From NCBI GenBank assembly GCA_023264075.1, contig JALQTG010000163.1, positions 1-7,535 on the forward strand: a stretch of DNA of 7,535 nucleotides. Direction: 5' to 3'. Shown one piece after another: positions 1 to 5,665 of the stretch. How positions within the stretch are numbered: position 1 is the first letter of the stretch; each line of letters begins with the position of its first letter. Origin of the DNA: Crocinitomicaceae bacterium (GTDB lineage: Bacteria > Bacteroidota > Bacteroidia > Flavobacteriales_D > Crocinitomicaceae). Under the pieces are notes generated by a model, which ran no database searches, was not told where the DNA came from, and was given only the letters and a program-made list of their open reading frames with translations. The translations under genes were made by a program, and so were the position numbers.

Positions 1-526
1 TCGCAGAGACTGTAATCGTAGTTCTACGAACAGCGGTTTCACTGCAGATATCTTGAATCGGAAAAACAATTATATCTACTACTTCTTTTGGATCTTTTAC
101 TAATTGTGGAATCGATGGATGGAAAAACACATACGGGAAAACAGAAAAATTACTCACGGGAATGTAGATAGGGGTTAACTTCCCTACGTCCAACAATTCG
201 TGACGAGAAATGCCCACCTCTTCTTCACATTCCCTCAACGCAGTAATTCGTAAGTCTACATCTGATGCATCGCGTTTCCCTCCCGGCAAACTTATTTGAC
301 CACTGTGCGCGCCTTCATAAACTGGCCTTTGAATCAGCACCGTTTTCAGTATACTTGCTTCTTCAAAAAGCACTAACGAAACCGCGCTCTCTTTAAAATC
401 TCGCGCATGTTTGATCGCCTCACTTGATTTAGTTCTCCCCATCGGTGAAACTTCCAAATGACTATCCTCCCCTGGCAAAGCGGAAGATAGAATTTTAGAA
501 AGTTCATGTAATCGATCGTGAAACAT
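1..526 (-). CDS. Nudix hydrolase, CoA pyrophosphatase (NUDT7/NudL-like), 3' end cut by window
   Basis: Predicted cytoplasmic Nudix hydrolase that splits CoA or its derivatives into 3',5'-ADP and a phosphopantetheine moiety. The open frame from ATG at 526 gives 175 residues before the left edge. The family usually has about 200-220 residues, so the C-terminus is missing. Residues 64-83 carry the CoA-subfamily signature upstream of the Nudix box (LIQRP, then H74-x-GQ-x-x-LPGG). Residues 82-106 form the box, with GGKRD, a D at 89, then TALRE at 95-99, EE at 102-103 and GI at 105-106. The spacing matches the human NUDT7 subgroup rather than the strict generic consensus. The N-terminal LPGE...H motif (17-23) is, from memory, common in Bacteroidota homologues. 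The start overlaps the lipoprotein stop as TAATG, suggesting translational coupling; no separate promoter is needed. The substrate is inferred from family only. Confidence 0.9.
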   Translation of the reverse strand, partial: MFHDRLHELSKILSSALPGEDSHLEVSPMGRTKSSEAIKHARDFKESAVSLVLFEEASILKTVLIQRPVYEGAHSGQISLPGGKRDASDVDLRITALRECEEEVGISRHELLDVGKLTPIYIPVSNFSVFPYVFFHPSIPQLVKDPKEVVDIIVFPIQDICSETAVRRTTITVSA

Positions 527-1143
527 TATACGCGCTTTATCGATAACGCCATTCTTTTGAAGTCGTTCAGATGAAATTTAATATTATCAGTACTGCAAAT
601 TGATTGCACAATAAAATATTGCCCATCAAGTTCAACTGCTCCAAAAAGAAAAAACACATTATCCTGATAGTCCGTCTCCCTTCCAGTAACGGATTGGAAT
701 AAGAAGTTGGCCTTTCGTTCGTTCACCTCTTCGGTAAGTTGGGAAATTTCTGATTGAATTAGGTTTCCGGCACGTTGATGAATCATATAGTCTAACAAAT
801 AAGTAAGGGGATCTCCCATATCACCTTCTTCATCGGAATAATAGTGAAAATAGTTCTCGATTTCCTCCAAGGTGAAGTAGTCGATGGACAGAAAAGAATA
901 ATTGTCATAACAGCTGAGCATCCAATGATTATTCAATCCATAACCTCCATACTCATTCTTTTCAAAACAATCTGGAATAGAGATTGTGACCTGCGTGTGT
1001 TGATCAGAAAAACTTCTTGTAACAAAGTCTGAATAACTGAAGTGTGCAGTCTTAGAGACAGGCTGTTGAGTTGACTGCCCCTCTTCTCCTCCACAGGAAC
1101 TAAGCAAGACAACTATCATACTATAAACACCCCATTTCCACAT
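526..1143 (-). CDS. Small predicted lipoprotein of unknown function
   Basis: A 205-residue exported protein. Residues 1-16 are a short lipoprotein signal peptide ending in a lipobox (LLSSC), with the lipidated cysteine at 17. The mature protein starts C-G-G-E-E; the acidic pair at +4/+5 resembles the lipoprotein export signal that sends some Bacteroidota lipoproteins to the cell surface, so surface exposure is possible but not shown. I do not recognise the mature domain. It is a single globular region of about 170 residues rich in aromatic and acidic residues. It ends in a strand-then-helix pattern (YFIVQSICS, then FKRMALSIK) reminiscent of PsbP/Mog1-fold lipoproteins; that is a weak guess. 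The gene lies 65 bp downstream of the lysA/GNAT remnant and overlaps the Nudix gene by one base. A purine-rich AGGGACGA precedes the ATG. It may be transcribed from the old lysA promoter or from a weak -7-like box near 1169-1176. Confidence 0.8.
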   Translation of the reverse strand: MWKWGVYSMIVVLLSSCGGEEGQSTQQPVSKTAHFSYSDFVTRSFSDQHTQVTISIPDCFEKNEYGGYGLNNHWMLSCYDNYSFLSIDYFTLEEIENYFHYYSDEEGDMGDPLTYLLDYMIHQRAGNLIQSEISQLTEEVNERKANFLFQSVTGRETDYQDNVFFLFGAVELDGQYFIVQSICSTDNIKFHLNDFKRMALSIKRV

Positions 1144-1168
1144 TCGTCCCTAAATTATTAATTTCACC

Positions 1169-1176
1169 TAAAAATA
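1169..1176 (-). promoter_or_regulatory. Weak -7-like box upstream of the lipoprotein gene
   Basis: On the minus strand this reads TATTTTTA, seven of eight positions of the Bacteroidota -7 consensus TAnnTTTG, 25 bp before the lipoprotein start. No TTTG-type -33 element is seen at the right distance, and AT-rich DNA yields such matches by chance. It would matter only if the lipoprotein-Nudix pair has its own promoter rather than relying on the one upstream of the lysA remnant. Confidence 0.25.
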
Positions 1177-1208
1177 ATCATATTCTCGAGAAGAGGTAAT
1201 ACCCTGCA

Positions 1209-1346
1209 TTATTTCAGTTTTTGAATGAAGTGAAATCCCCTTGGAACAAAACCTACATTCATAAAGAACTTATGCGCTGGAAAATTATCCGTATACGCAT
1301 CCAACGCGAGCATCTGGCAATTTTCAGCGATTGCTTTTTCTCTTAT
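1209..1346 (-). pseudogene. C-terminal remnant of a GNAT-family N-acetyltransferase
   Basis: The last 45 or so codons of the chimeric frame no longer look like LysA. They match the end of a GNAT acyltransferase: a helix (IREKAIAENC), a strand (QMLALDAY), then the motif-B pattern N-x-x-A-H-K-F-F...VGF, and the closing RGFHFIQKL strand seen in many GNAT enzymes. The N-terminal half, including the acetyl-CoA pyrophosphate loop (Q/RxxGxG/A), is absent, so no activity is expected. The frame is continuous with the lysA fragment upstream, and the junction lies near 1345-1360, placed by eye. The simplest reading is that lysA and a downstream same-strand GNAT gene were once neighbours and a deletion removed the 3' part of one and the 5' part of the other. 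The natural TAA stop of the GNAT gene appears to be kept. Confidence 0.7.
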
Positions 1347-1838
1347 TGGATGGTGACGCACAATCTGCAGTGCTTCTGAAAACGACATACCAAATTTATG
1401 CTTTTTTTCTCCCGTACTAATTTTCTCATGTGTTGCCAAGCGAAGGTCTGGATTAATGGGCAGAGCAATTAATGTGGACACACCTAATTCTGCTTTAAAT
1501 GACTCTACCAGTTCCCATTCCTCCATGGACTCACAATGCAGGACCCCAATATTGTTGCGCAGGGCGAACACTATTTCGCGGATTGTTTTTCCTGAACCTG
1601 CGAAAACGATCTCGGAGGGAGCCCAACCCAACGCTAAAGCACGTGCAATTTCCTCCTACGAAACACAATCAACCCCCAAGCCTGCAGCCTTTATCTTTGC
1701 CAAAACCTTACTTTCATGATTGGCTTTCATCGCATATTTTAATAGGAATGCATGCTGACTAGCTGCAGATTGTGCAGCAATTAATGTCTCCTGAAGAAGA
1801 TAAAGGTCAAACCGATAATAAGGACGTGTATAACTCAT
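1347..1838 (-). pseudogene. lysA: Truncated diaminopimelate decarboxylase fragment with internal stop
   Basis: LysA makes lysine from meso-diaminopimelate using PLP. The frame opens at ATG 1838 with an N-terminus typical of short-type LysA (YYRFDLYLLQETL). YAMKANHESKVL with K38 fits the family-2 PLP-attachment signature of Orn/DAP/Arg decarboxylases at every position I checked. At codon 61, where the family has S-G-G-E, the sequence reads S-stop(TAG)-E-E; the same frame then continues with IVFAGSGKT, a CES...E helix, INPD, HEKISTG and KFG, all in correct LysA order. After about residue 160 LysA similarity ends and GNAT sequence begins. A full enzyme is about 385-400 residues, so more than half is gone, including the HxGSQ motif and the C-terminal domain with its catalytic cysteine. 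TAG is a normal stop in this genome (used at 4828-4830), so readthrough is not expected. An intact lysA presumably lies elsewhere. Confidence 0.85.
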
Positions 1839-1857
1839 ACTATTTATATTAGAACGA

Positions 1858-1865
1858 CAAAGATA
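1858..1865 (-). promoter_or_regulatory. -7 promoter box for the lysA remnant and genes downstream
   Basis: On the minus strand this reads TATCTTTG, an exact match to the Bacteroidota housekeeping -7 element TAnnTTTG. It sits 19 bp before the lysA-remnant ATG at 1838, giving a short leader. No clear TTTG lies at the -33 position. The promoter of the lost lysA thus seems intact and could still drive the lipoprotein-Nudix pair, subject to polarity from the early TAG. Confidence 0.6.
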
Positions 1866-1875
1866 GTATCTTGTA

Positions 1876-1907
1876 TTATTTATTTAACTATTTGTTATTT
1901 ATTTAAC
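1876..1907. repeat. 13-bp direct repeat, two copies, AT-rich
   Basis: TTATTTATTTAAC occurs at 1876-1888 and again at 1895-1907, perfectly conserved, with a 19-bp period. It lies just upstream of the -7 box of the lysA remnant, across its expected -33 region. It could be a regulator site or simple low-complexity AT sequence; the sequence alone does not decide. Confidence 0.5.
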
Positions 1908-1909
1908 AA
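1892..1909. promoter_or_regulatory. 18-bp dyad (TTGTTA-N6-TAACAA), possible operator
   Basis: A perfect inverted repeat with 6-bp arms and a 6-bp spacer lies in the divergent intergenic region, overlapping the second copy of the direct repeat. Its size suits a dimeric helix-turn-helix regulator. It is 26 bp upstream of the minus-strand -7 box and about 110 bp before the plus-strand gene, so it would more likely concern the minus-strand promoter. No cognate regulator is encoded in the window. Confidence 0.3.
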
Positions 1910-1992
1910 TAAAATCAATAATAAAACAAAAGCCAAGGTGTACCACGTGAAAATACTTCTACTCAAAAGTCCCCCATATCACTTCAAAATAG

Positions 1993-2000
1993 TACCTTTA
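1993..2000 (+). promoter_or_regulatory. Possible -7 box for the T9SS cargo gene
   Basis: TACCTTTA matches seven of eight positions of TAnnTTTG and ends 18 bp before the ATG at 2019. There is no convincing -33 element and no strong Shine-Dalgarno sequence before the start, which is common in Bacteroidota. Confidence 0.35.
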
Positions 2001-2018
2001 AGGTCAAAATAAAGCTGC

Positions 2019-4136
2019 ATGCATTTCCGATATTCACACCTGCTCTTCTTATTAATCAGCCTATTGATGGCCGATGATGTCTTTTCACAGGACGTTGTAA
2101 AAACGCCTTTCATTCTGAGCCGAACTGCTGTAGTTAATCCGAAGACAGTTCCATCAGATTTTCATGCAGAAATTAAATACCTCGAGAAACCTGCTCCAGA
2201 TGGAAATAGTTATCAATCGTTTCTAATGGGACAGAAGCAAAAGGCACGTGATCATTTCCGAGGTCAGTCACGCAAGGAACACTCCATTAGACTCCCAAAA
2301 TCGAACCACCCCCCTCAAATAGGTTACACTTTTCAGCCAACTCGATTTCTACCCAATGGTGTTGAATTGCCTATTTACGGAGGCATACCTAGCGACAATA
2401 CACTTGCTATATCGGATGATGGAATTGCACTTGTCGCCATGAACTCAACACTATATGCACACGACATTTATGGAGATACAGCAGTATTTCCGGACTACCA
2501 AGTTTTCCTGCGCTCACTGGCTAACGGAGTTACTACAAGCACTTATTACGATCCTAAACTGTATTACGACCCAACAGCCGATCGCTTTATTTGTGCCTTG
2601 TTGAAAGATAATACCCCTGAAAAATCGGAGGTTATTATTTGCATCAGTTCGACTTCCAATCCGAACGACGAATGGTACGTTTACAATCTTCCAGGAAACC
2701 CACTGAACAATAACCGGTGGACGGATTTTCCAGTGATTACTGTTACCGAAGAAAAGATTTATTTTACTGCCAATCTTATTATCCCTGGTGTATCTTGGCA
2801 AGTAGGATTCGATGGCTCCATCGTTTGGGAAATGGACAAGTCAGCTGGATACAATGGCTCTCCATCACTAAACGCTACATTATACAGCAACATCACATAC
2901 GATAACAGGTTCATCCGAAATCTCCACGCGGTTCAAGGCGCAAATGGAACAATGAACGATTTAATTTTATTATCCAATCGCAACTTTGCGGTCGAAAATG
3001 ACACGATTTTTTATTTGCGTTTGACGGATGGGAACCTTACTGTTGATGCTTTAAAAACAAATGTTCCTTACGGTGTTCCACCGAATGCTCGACAACAAGA
3101 CACTGACACAAGTGATGTTACTCTTGGATTACAAACGAATGATGCAAGGGTCTTAGGAGCTATCCGTTTTGAAGACCATATACAATTTGTAAGCAATACG
3201 ATGCATCCGACAACAGGTTTTTCGGCAATCTATCATGGAATTATTGAAGGAATTGAAGAGGGTACCCCAATAGTTTACGGGACAATTATTGGCGATTCAG
3301 TTAGAGATTACGCCTACCCCAACATAGCTTCATCTGGAAATGAAGCGTGCGATAGTGAAACAATTATAGCCTTTGATTATTCTTCGTTTACAGACTTTCC
3401 TGGGACCGCCGCATTTCATTATTCCAATGATGGCAACTACTCTCCAGTAACAACCATTTCCGAAGGCTTGAATTATGTAGATCGATTACCAGGCGGCTAT
3501 GAACGTTGGGGAGACTATTTTGGGCTTCAGCGCAAGTACAACGAAAAAGGGAAGGTATATTCCTTTGGATATTTTGCCATGCAAAACAAAAGCAATAGCG
3601 GATATTTTGCAGAACTCATCAATCCAGATTCTTCACGACTTCAACTGTCACTTTCCCTGGAAGAATCAACTTCTTTATGTGACAACCAGCTTCAACTGCA
3701 AATCAGCGGTGGTGAAGCACCGTTGGAGATTGCTTGGAGCTCTAATAATCCAGAAATAAATTCGACTGACTTCAATGTTAGCGGCCTTTGCGCATCAGAT
3801 ACCGTTATGGTTACCGTAACAGATAATCGAGGATGTAGCGCTTCGATCACTTATGTTGTTCCTCCGAAATCTCTGGAAGAAGGCGTTTCTGTATTCCCTA
3901 ATCCGTCCTCCGATTTGATGGCCATTCAATTTACCCTGGATGTAGACGCTTATATACGCGTTGCCTTGTACGATGATAACGGAAGACTGGTGAAAATCTT
4001 GTGCGAGCAGCAGACAAAGGCTGGACTGAACGAATTATCTTTTTCACTTCGACCCATTGCAGAAGGTATTTATTCCTTGGTAATTTTAAAGGATGAAACC
4101 CTATTTGAAACACATAAAATCATAAAAACGAATTAA
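2019..4136 (+). CDS. Secreted protein with T9SS type A sorting domain and SprB-like repeat
   Basis: A 705-residue protein predicted to cross the inner membrane by Sec and the outer membrane by the type IX system. Residues 1-23 are a signal peptide (hydrophobic LLFLLISLLMA core, cleavage near VFS-Q). The large central region, about 100-540, is rich in beta-strand, aromatic and N/D-T-Y segments (for example YYDPKLYYDPTADRFICALL) and may be a propeller-like domain; I see no catalytic motif. Residues about 541-615 resemble a SprB/PKD-like repeat (ISGG-x-APLEIAW, then VTVTDNRGC) with three cysteines. Residues about 623-705 are the type A C-terminal sorting domain: VFPNPSSD, YDDNGRLVK, then LNELSFSL and a final GIYSLVIL strand, ending in KIIKTN. 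That domain is normally removed by PorU and the protein attached to A-LPS or released. The function of the body is unknown; adhesion or glycan binding is possible. The next gene starts 70 bp on in the same direction. Confidence 0.88.
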   Translation: MHFRYSHLLFLLISLLMADDVFSQDVVKTPFILSRTAVVNPKTVPSDFHAEIKYLEKPAPDGNSYQSFLMGQKQKARDHFRGQSRKEHSIRLPKSNHPPQIGYTFQPTRFLPNGVELPIYGGIPSDNTLAISDDGIALVAMNSTLYAHDIYGDTAVFPDYQVFLRSLANGVTTSTYYDPKLYYDPTADRFICALLKDNTPEKSEVIICISSTSNPNDEWYVYNLPGNPLNNNRWTDFPVITVTEEKIYFTANLIIPGVSWQVGFDGSIVWEMDKSAGYNGSPSLNATLYSNITYDNRFIRNLHAVQGANGTMNDLILLSNRNFAVENDTIFYLRLTDGNLTVDALKTNVPYGVPPNARQQDTDTSDVTLGLQTNDARVLGAIRFEDHIQFVSNTMHPTTGFSAIYHGIIEGIEEGTPIVYGTIIGDSVRDYAYPNIASSGNEACDSETIIAFDYSSFTDFPGTAAFHYSNDGNYSPVTTISEGLNYVDRLPGGYERWGDYFGLQRKYNEKGKVYSFGYFAMQNKSNSGYFAELINPDSSRLQLSLSLEESTSLCDNQLQLQISGGEAPLEIAWSSNNPEINSTDFNVSGLCASDTVMVTVTDNRGCSASITYVVPPKSLEEGVSVFPNPSSDLMAIQFTLDVDAYIRVALYDDNGRLVKILCEQQTKAGLNELSFSLRPIAEGIYSLVILKDETLFETHKIIKTN

Positions 4137-4185
4137 TGGGTTGTTAAAGTTTTCAAAAAAAGTGATGAACCAGCTAAACAATCTC

Positions 4186-4193
4186 TAAACTTG
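4186..4193 (+). promoter_or_regulatory. Possible -7 box for the 207-residue protein gene
   Basis: TAAACTTG fits seven of eight positions of TAnnTTTG, 13 bp before the ATG at 4207. No clear -33 TTTG is seen at standard spacing. No strong terminator hairpin with a T-run is visible after the preceding gene, so readthrough from it is equally possible. Confidence 0.3.
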
Positions 4194-4206
4194 TAAAAAA
4201 GTCCCT

Positions 4207-4830
4207 ATGCGCATTCTACTTGTTCTTATGATCAGTATACTTATTTCTCTTCCGTCTATTAGTCAGAAAGACGATCGGCTAGTTCAGCTATCTGGTGTGT
4301 TAGTTTCTGCGGACAGCCTAGACCTAGTATCCTATGCGTCGATTATCGATAAAACTACCCGTAAAGGAACTATGGCGGATTATTATGGATACTTCAGTTT
4401 CGTAACAAAACCGGGAGACACCATTTTGTTCAATGCGTTTGGTTTTAAACCCAATTCTTACATCGTGCCTGATACACTTAGTGAAAATCGCTATTCCATT
4501 ATCCATATTATGACACCCGATACGATATTGCTACCGGAAGTTGAGGTATATCCTTGGCCCTCTCGGGAGGATTTCGCACGTGCCTTTGTTGAAATGGAAC
4601 CCTACGATGACGCCTTGCGCAAAGCACAGCGTCAACTTTCAGGAGAGAGTTTAGCGTTTGCCGCTGCTCGAATTCCAACAGATGGAGGACTTTCCTACAA
4701 TTGGGAGACGCAACAGCAACAAACAAGACTTTACACCATGGGACAAACACCAATGAACAACTTGTTAAATCCCGCTGCATGGAGTAAGTTTGTAGAGTCT
4801 TGGCGTAAAGGAGAATTAAAACGGGAATAG
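4207..4830 (+). CDS. Exported protein with carboxypeptidase-regulatory-like domain
   Basis: A 207-residue exported protein. Residues 1-19 form a signal peptide (LLVLMISILISLP, cleavage near SIS-Q20). Residues about 27-101 look like the carboxypeptidase D regulatory-like beta-sandwich frequent in Bacteroidota: LSGVLVSADS, then VSYASIIDKTTRKGTMADYYGYFSF and a GDTILFNAFGF strand. Such domains are non-catalytic and often sit at the start of TonB-dependent receptors, but here there is no plug or barrel. The second half has the pattern LPEVEVYPWPSREDF-x-x-AF, followed by a charged helical stretch, which I believe recurs in small stand-alone Bacteroidota proteins of unknown role. The C-terminus is polar, with no sorting domain, so it is likely periplasmic or outer-membrane associated. 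It follows the T9SS cargo gene by 70 bp; a link between the two is only suggested by position. Confidence 0.8.
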   Translation: MRILLVLMISILISLPSISQKDDRLVQLSGVLVSADSLDLVSYASIIDKTTRKGTMADYYGYFSFVTKPGDTILFNAFGFKPNSYIVPDTLSENRYSIIHIMTPDTILLPEVEVYPWPSREDFARAFVEMEPYDDALRKAQRQLSGESLAFAAARIPTDGGLSYNWETQQQQTRLYTMGQTPMNNLLNPAAWSKFVESWRKGELKRE

Positions 4831-4831
4831 T

Positions 4832-4863
4832 TGTTACTTTAAAAAGCAGTGTTAAAGTCAACA
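4832..4863 (+). terminator. Hairpin directly after the 207-residue gene, possible terminator
   Basis: TGTTACTTTAA (4832-4842) can pair with TTAAAGT-c-AACA (4852-4863), an 11-bp stem with one bulged C and a 9-base loop, starting two bases after the TAG stop at 4828-4830. No T-run follows on the plus strand, so it is not a classic intrinsic terminator. It shares bases with the two neighbouring hairpins, so only one of these folds can form at a time. Confidence 0.35.
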
Positions 4864-4896
4864 CAGGTTAATTAAATAGAATACTTAATCAACCTG
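4841..4896 (-). terminator. Tandem hairpins and T-run ending the minus-strand gene
   Basis: Read on the minus strand, the first hairpin spans 4896-4864: 12-bp arms around a 9-base loop. The one non-Watson-Crick position (4870/4890) is a G-U wobble in this transcript but an A-C mismatch in the opposite one, so the fold favours the minus-strand RNA. It is followed at once by a small GTGTT-N6-AACAC hairpin (4864-4849) and then TGCTTTTT (4848-4841). Together they make a plausible though weak rho-independent terminator for the 216-residue protein gene, lying 12 bp past its stop. Confidence 0.45.
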
Positions 4897-4907
4897 AACA
4901 GAAGGCA

Positions 4908-5558
4908 TTAACCTACCATTTTGTAGCGCTTAAAAAACGCTTCCCAGTTCCAAATGAAGTTAACAACTACTTCATCCATTCTCTTTAAGAAAAGTGGATT
5001 TGGGCAATCCATACTGCGGAAGTAATCATCTTGGTATTCGTTTAACTTGTACTTATGAAAAATGGCTTTCGACATGCCATAAATCATATTTTTCGAAGGA
5101 TGATTCACGCGTGAAATGAAGTTGCGGTATTCGGTCAAATAGTTTTTAAATTGAGCCTCTTCCATCTCGAAAATCTCAGAGAACTTCGTGATAATTAATT
5201 CCTCCAACCGAACCGACTGCTCTGCTTCAAAGCTATCCCCCAAAAAATTCAAATTAGCGACAATCACGATCATTGTAAAATGGCCATCGCTTGCTTTAGA
5301 TAAATCTGGTGGGCTAACAAAAGCAGGGTCTTCTTTTATCAAACTAGCTACTTCCGAAAAACTTTTATCGACGACATCGAGAACTCCGTTCACAAAAATT
5401 GTAGATAATTGATCATCTGATAATTTCTTTTTAAAAATAGCTGTAAGCATACTGTCCTTTCGTTTATTAACCTCTACAAAATTAAAGGGATAGATAGGCC
5501 TTTCGAGGTAGTTCCGCGCATGTTTTTCAACGAAGTTATTAACACCCTCTATTTTCAT
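4908..5558 (-). CDS. Hypothetical soluble protein, 216 residues, not recognised
   Basis: I do not recognise a family. There is no signal peptide, lipobox or membrane segment, so it should be cytoplasmic. Composition and pattern suggest a mainly alpha-helical fold: amphipathic stretches around residues 46-75 (DDQLSTIFVNGVLDVVDKSF), 114-160 (a long E/K-rich run) and 190-212. Residues 92-107 (GHFTMIVIVANLNFLG) could be a buried strand or helix. Aromatic clusters occur near the C-terminus (NFIWNWEAFFKRYK). No metal-binding cluster, Walker motif or helix-turn-helix is evident. It is transcribed alone, converging on the gene to its left and diverging from the RND efflux operon to its right (107-bp spacer), so a regulatory tie to efflux cannot be excluded but has no direct support. 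The start at 5558 is preceded by GGTGAAAG; no exact -7 box was found upstream. Codon use looks like that of its neighbours. Confidence 0.75.
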   Translation of the reverse strand: MKIEGVNNFVEKHARNYLERPIYPFNFVEVNKRKDSMLTAIFKKKLSDDQLSTIFVNGVLDVVDKSFSEVASLIKEDPAFVSPPDLSKASDGHFTMIVIVANLNFLGDSFEAEQSVRLEELIITKFSEIFEMEEAQFKNYLTEYRNFISRVNHPSKNMIYGMSKAIFHKYKLNEYQDDYFRSMDCPNPLFLKRMDEVVVNFIWNWEAFFKRYKMVG

Positions 5559-5625
5559 CTTTCACCATTCAACTTTTCCCCTTGCCTTTTGCGTATTTTA
5601 TTAACACATTTCCTATGAATACTTC

Positions 5626-5633
5626 TACCTTTG
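5626..5633 (+). promoter_or_regulatory. -7 promoter box of the RND efflux operon
   Basis: TACCTTTG is an exact match to the Bacteroidota -7 consensus TAnnTTTG, 32 bp before the adaptor ATG at 5666. A TTTG at 5588-5591 is too far upstream (34-bp gap) to be a normal -33 element. Transcription would begin around 5640. Confidence 0.6.
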
Positions 5634-5642
5634 AACATTGAA

Positions 5643-5655
5643 ACAATTTAATTGT
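5643..5655. promoter_or_regulatory. 13-bp palindrome ACAATT-T-AATTGT, possible operator
   Basis: A perfect odd-centred palindrome lies 9 bp downstream of the -7 box, at or just after the expected transcription start and 10 bp before the adaptor ATG. That is a usual place for a repressor site in efflux operons, for example those controlled by TetR- or MarR-family proteins. No such regulator is encoded in the window. AT-rich palindromes of this size can also arise by chance. Confidence 0.35.
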
Positions 5656-5665
5656 AATAACATCC

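Noticed and set aside
1183..1203. Short palindromes TTCTCGAGAA (1183-1192) and GGTAATACC (1195-1203) before the lipoprotein gene
   Set aside because: Each is only 9-10 bp, with no T-run or promoter in a telling position; probably chance.
1640..1656. AGGAGG as a ribosome site for an internal restart producing the GNAT-tailed piece
   Set aside because: The nearest in-frame start-like codon (TTG at 1631) is about 20 bases away, too far, and the GTG and TTG at good spacing are out of frame.
1656..1658. TAG as a recoded pyrrolysine or readthrough codon
   Set aside because: The gene is also truncated and fused, TAG serves as a normal stop at 4828-4830, and no recoding element or pyrrolysine genes are visible.
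1456..1762. Two overlapping plus-strand open frames of 87 codons opposite the lysA remnant
   Set aside because: They lie antisense to sequence with clear LysA similarity, have no recognisable protein features and look like shadow frames.
2514..2905. Short open frames on both strands inside the T9SS cargo gene
   Set aside because: No start signals or protein features; the long plus-strand frame explains the region.
4137..4206. Possible terminator between the two exported-protein genes
   Set aside because: There is an A-run and a few short complementary stretches, but I could not find a stable stem followed by T residues on the plus strand.
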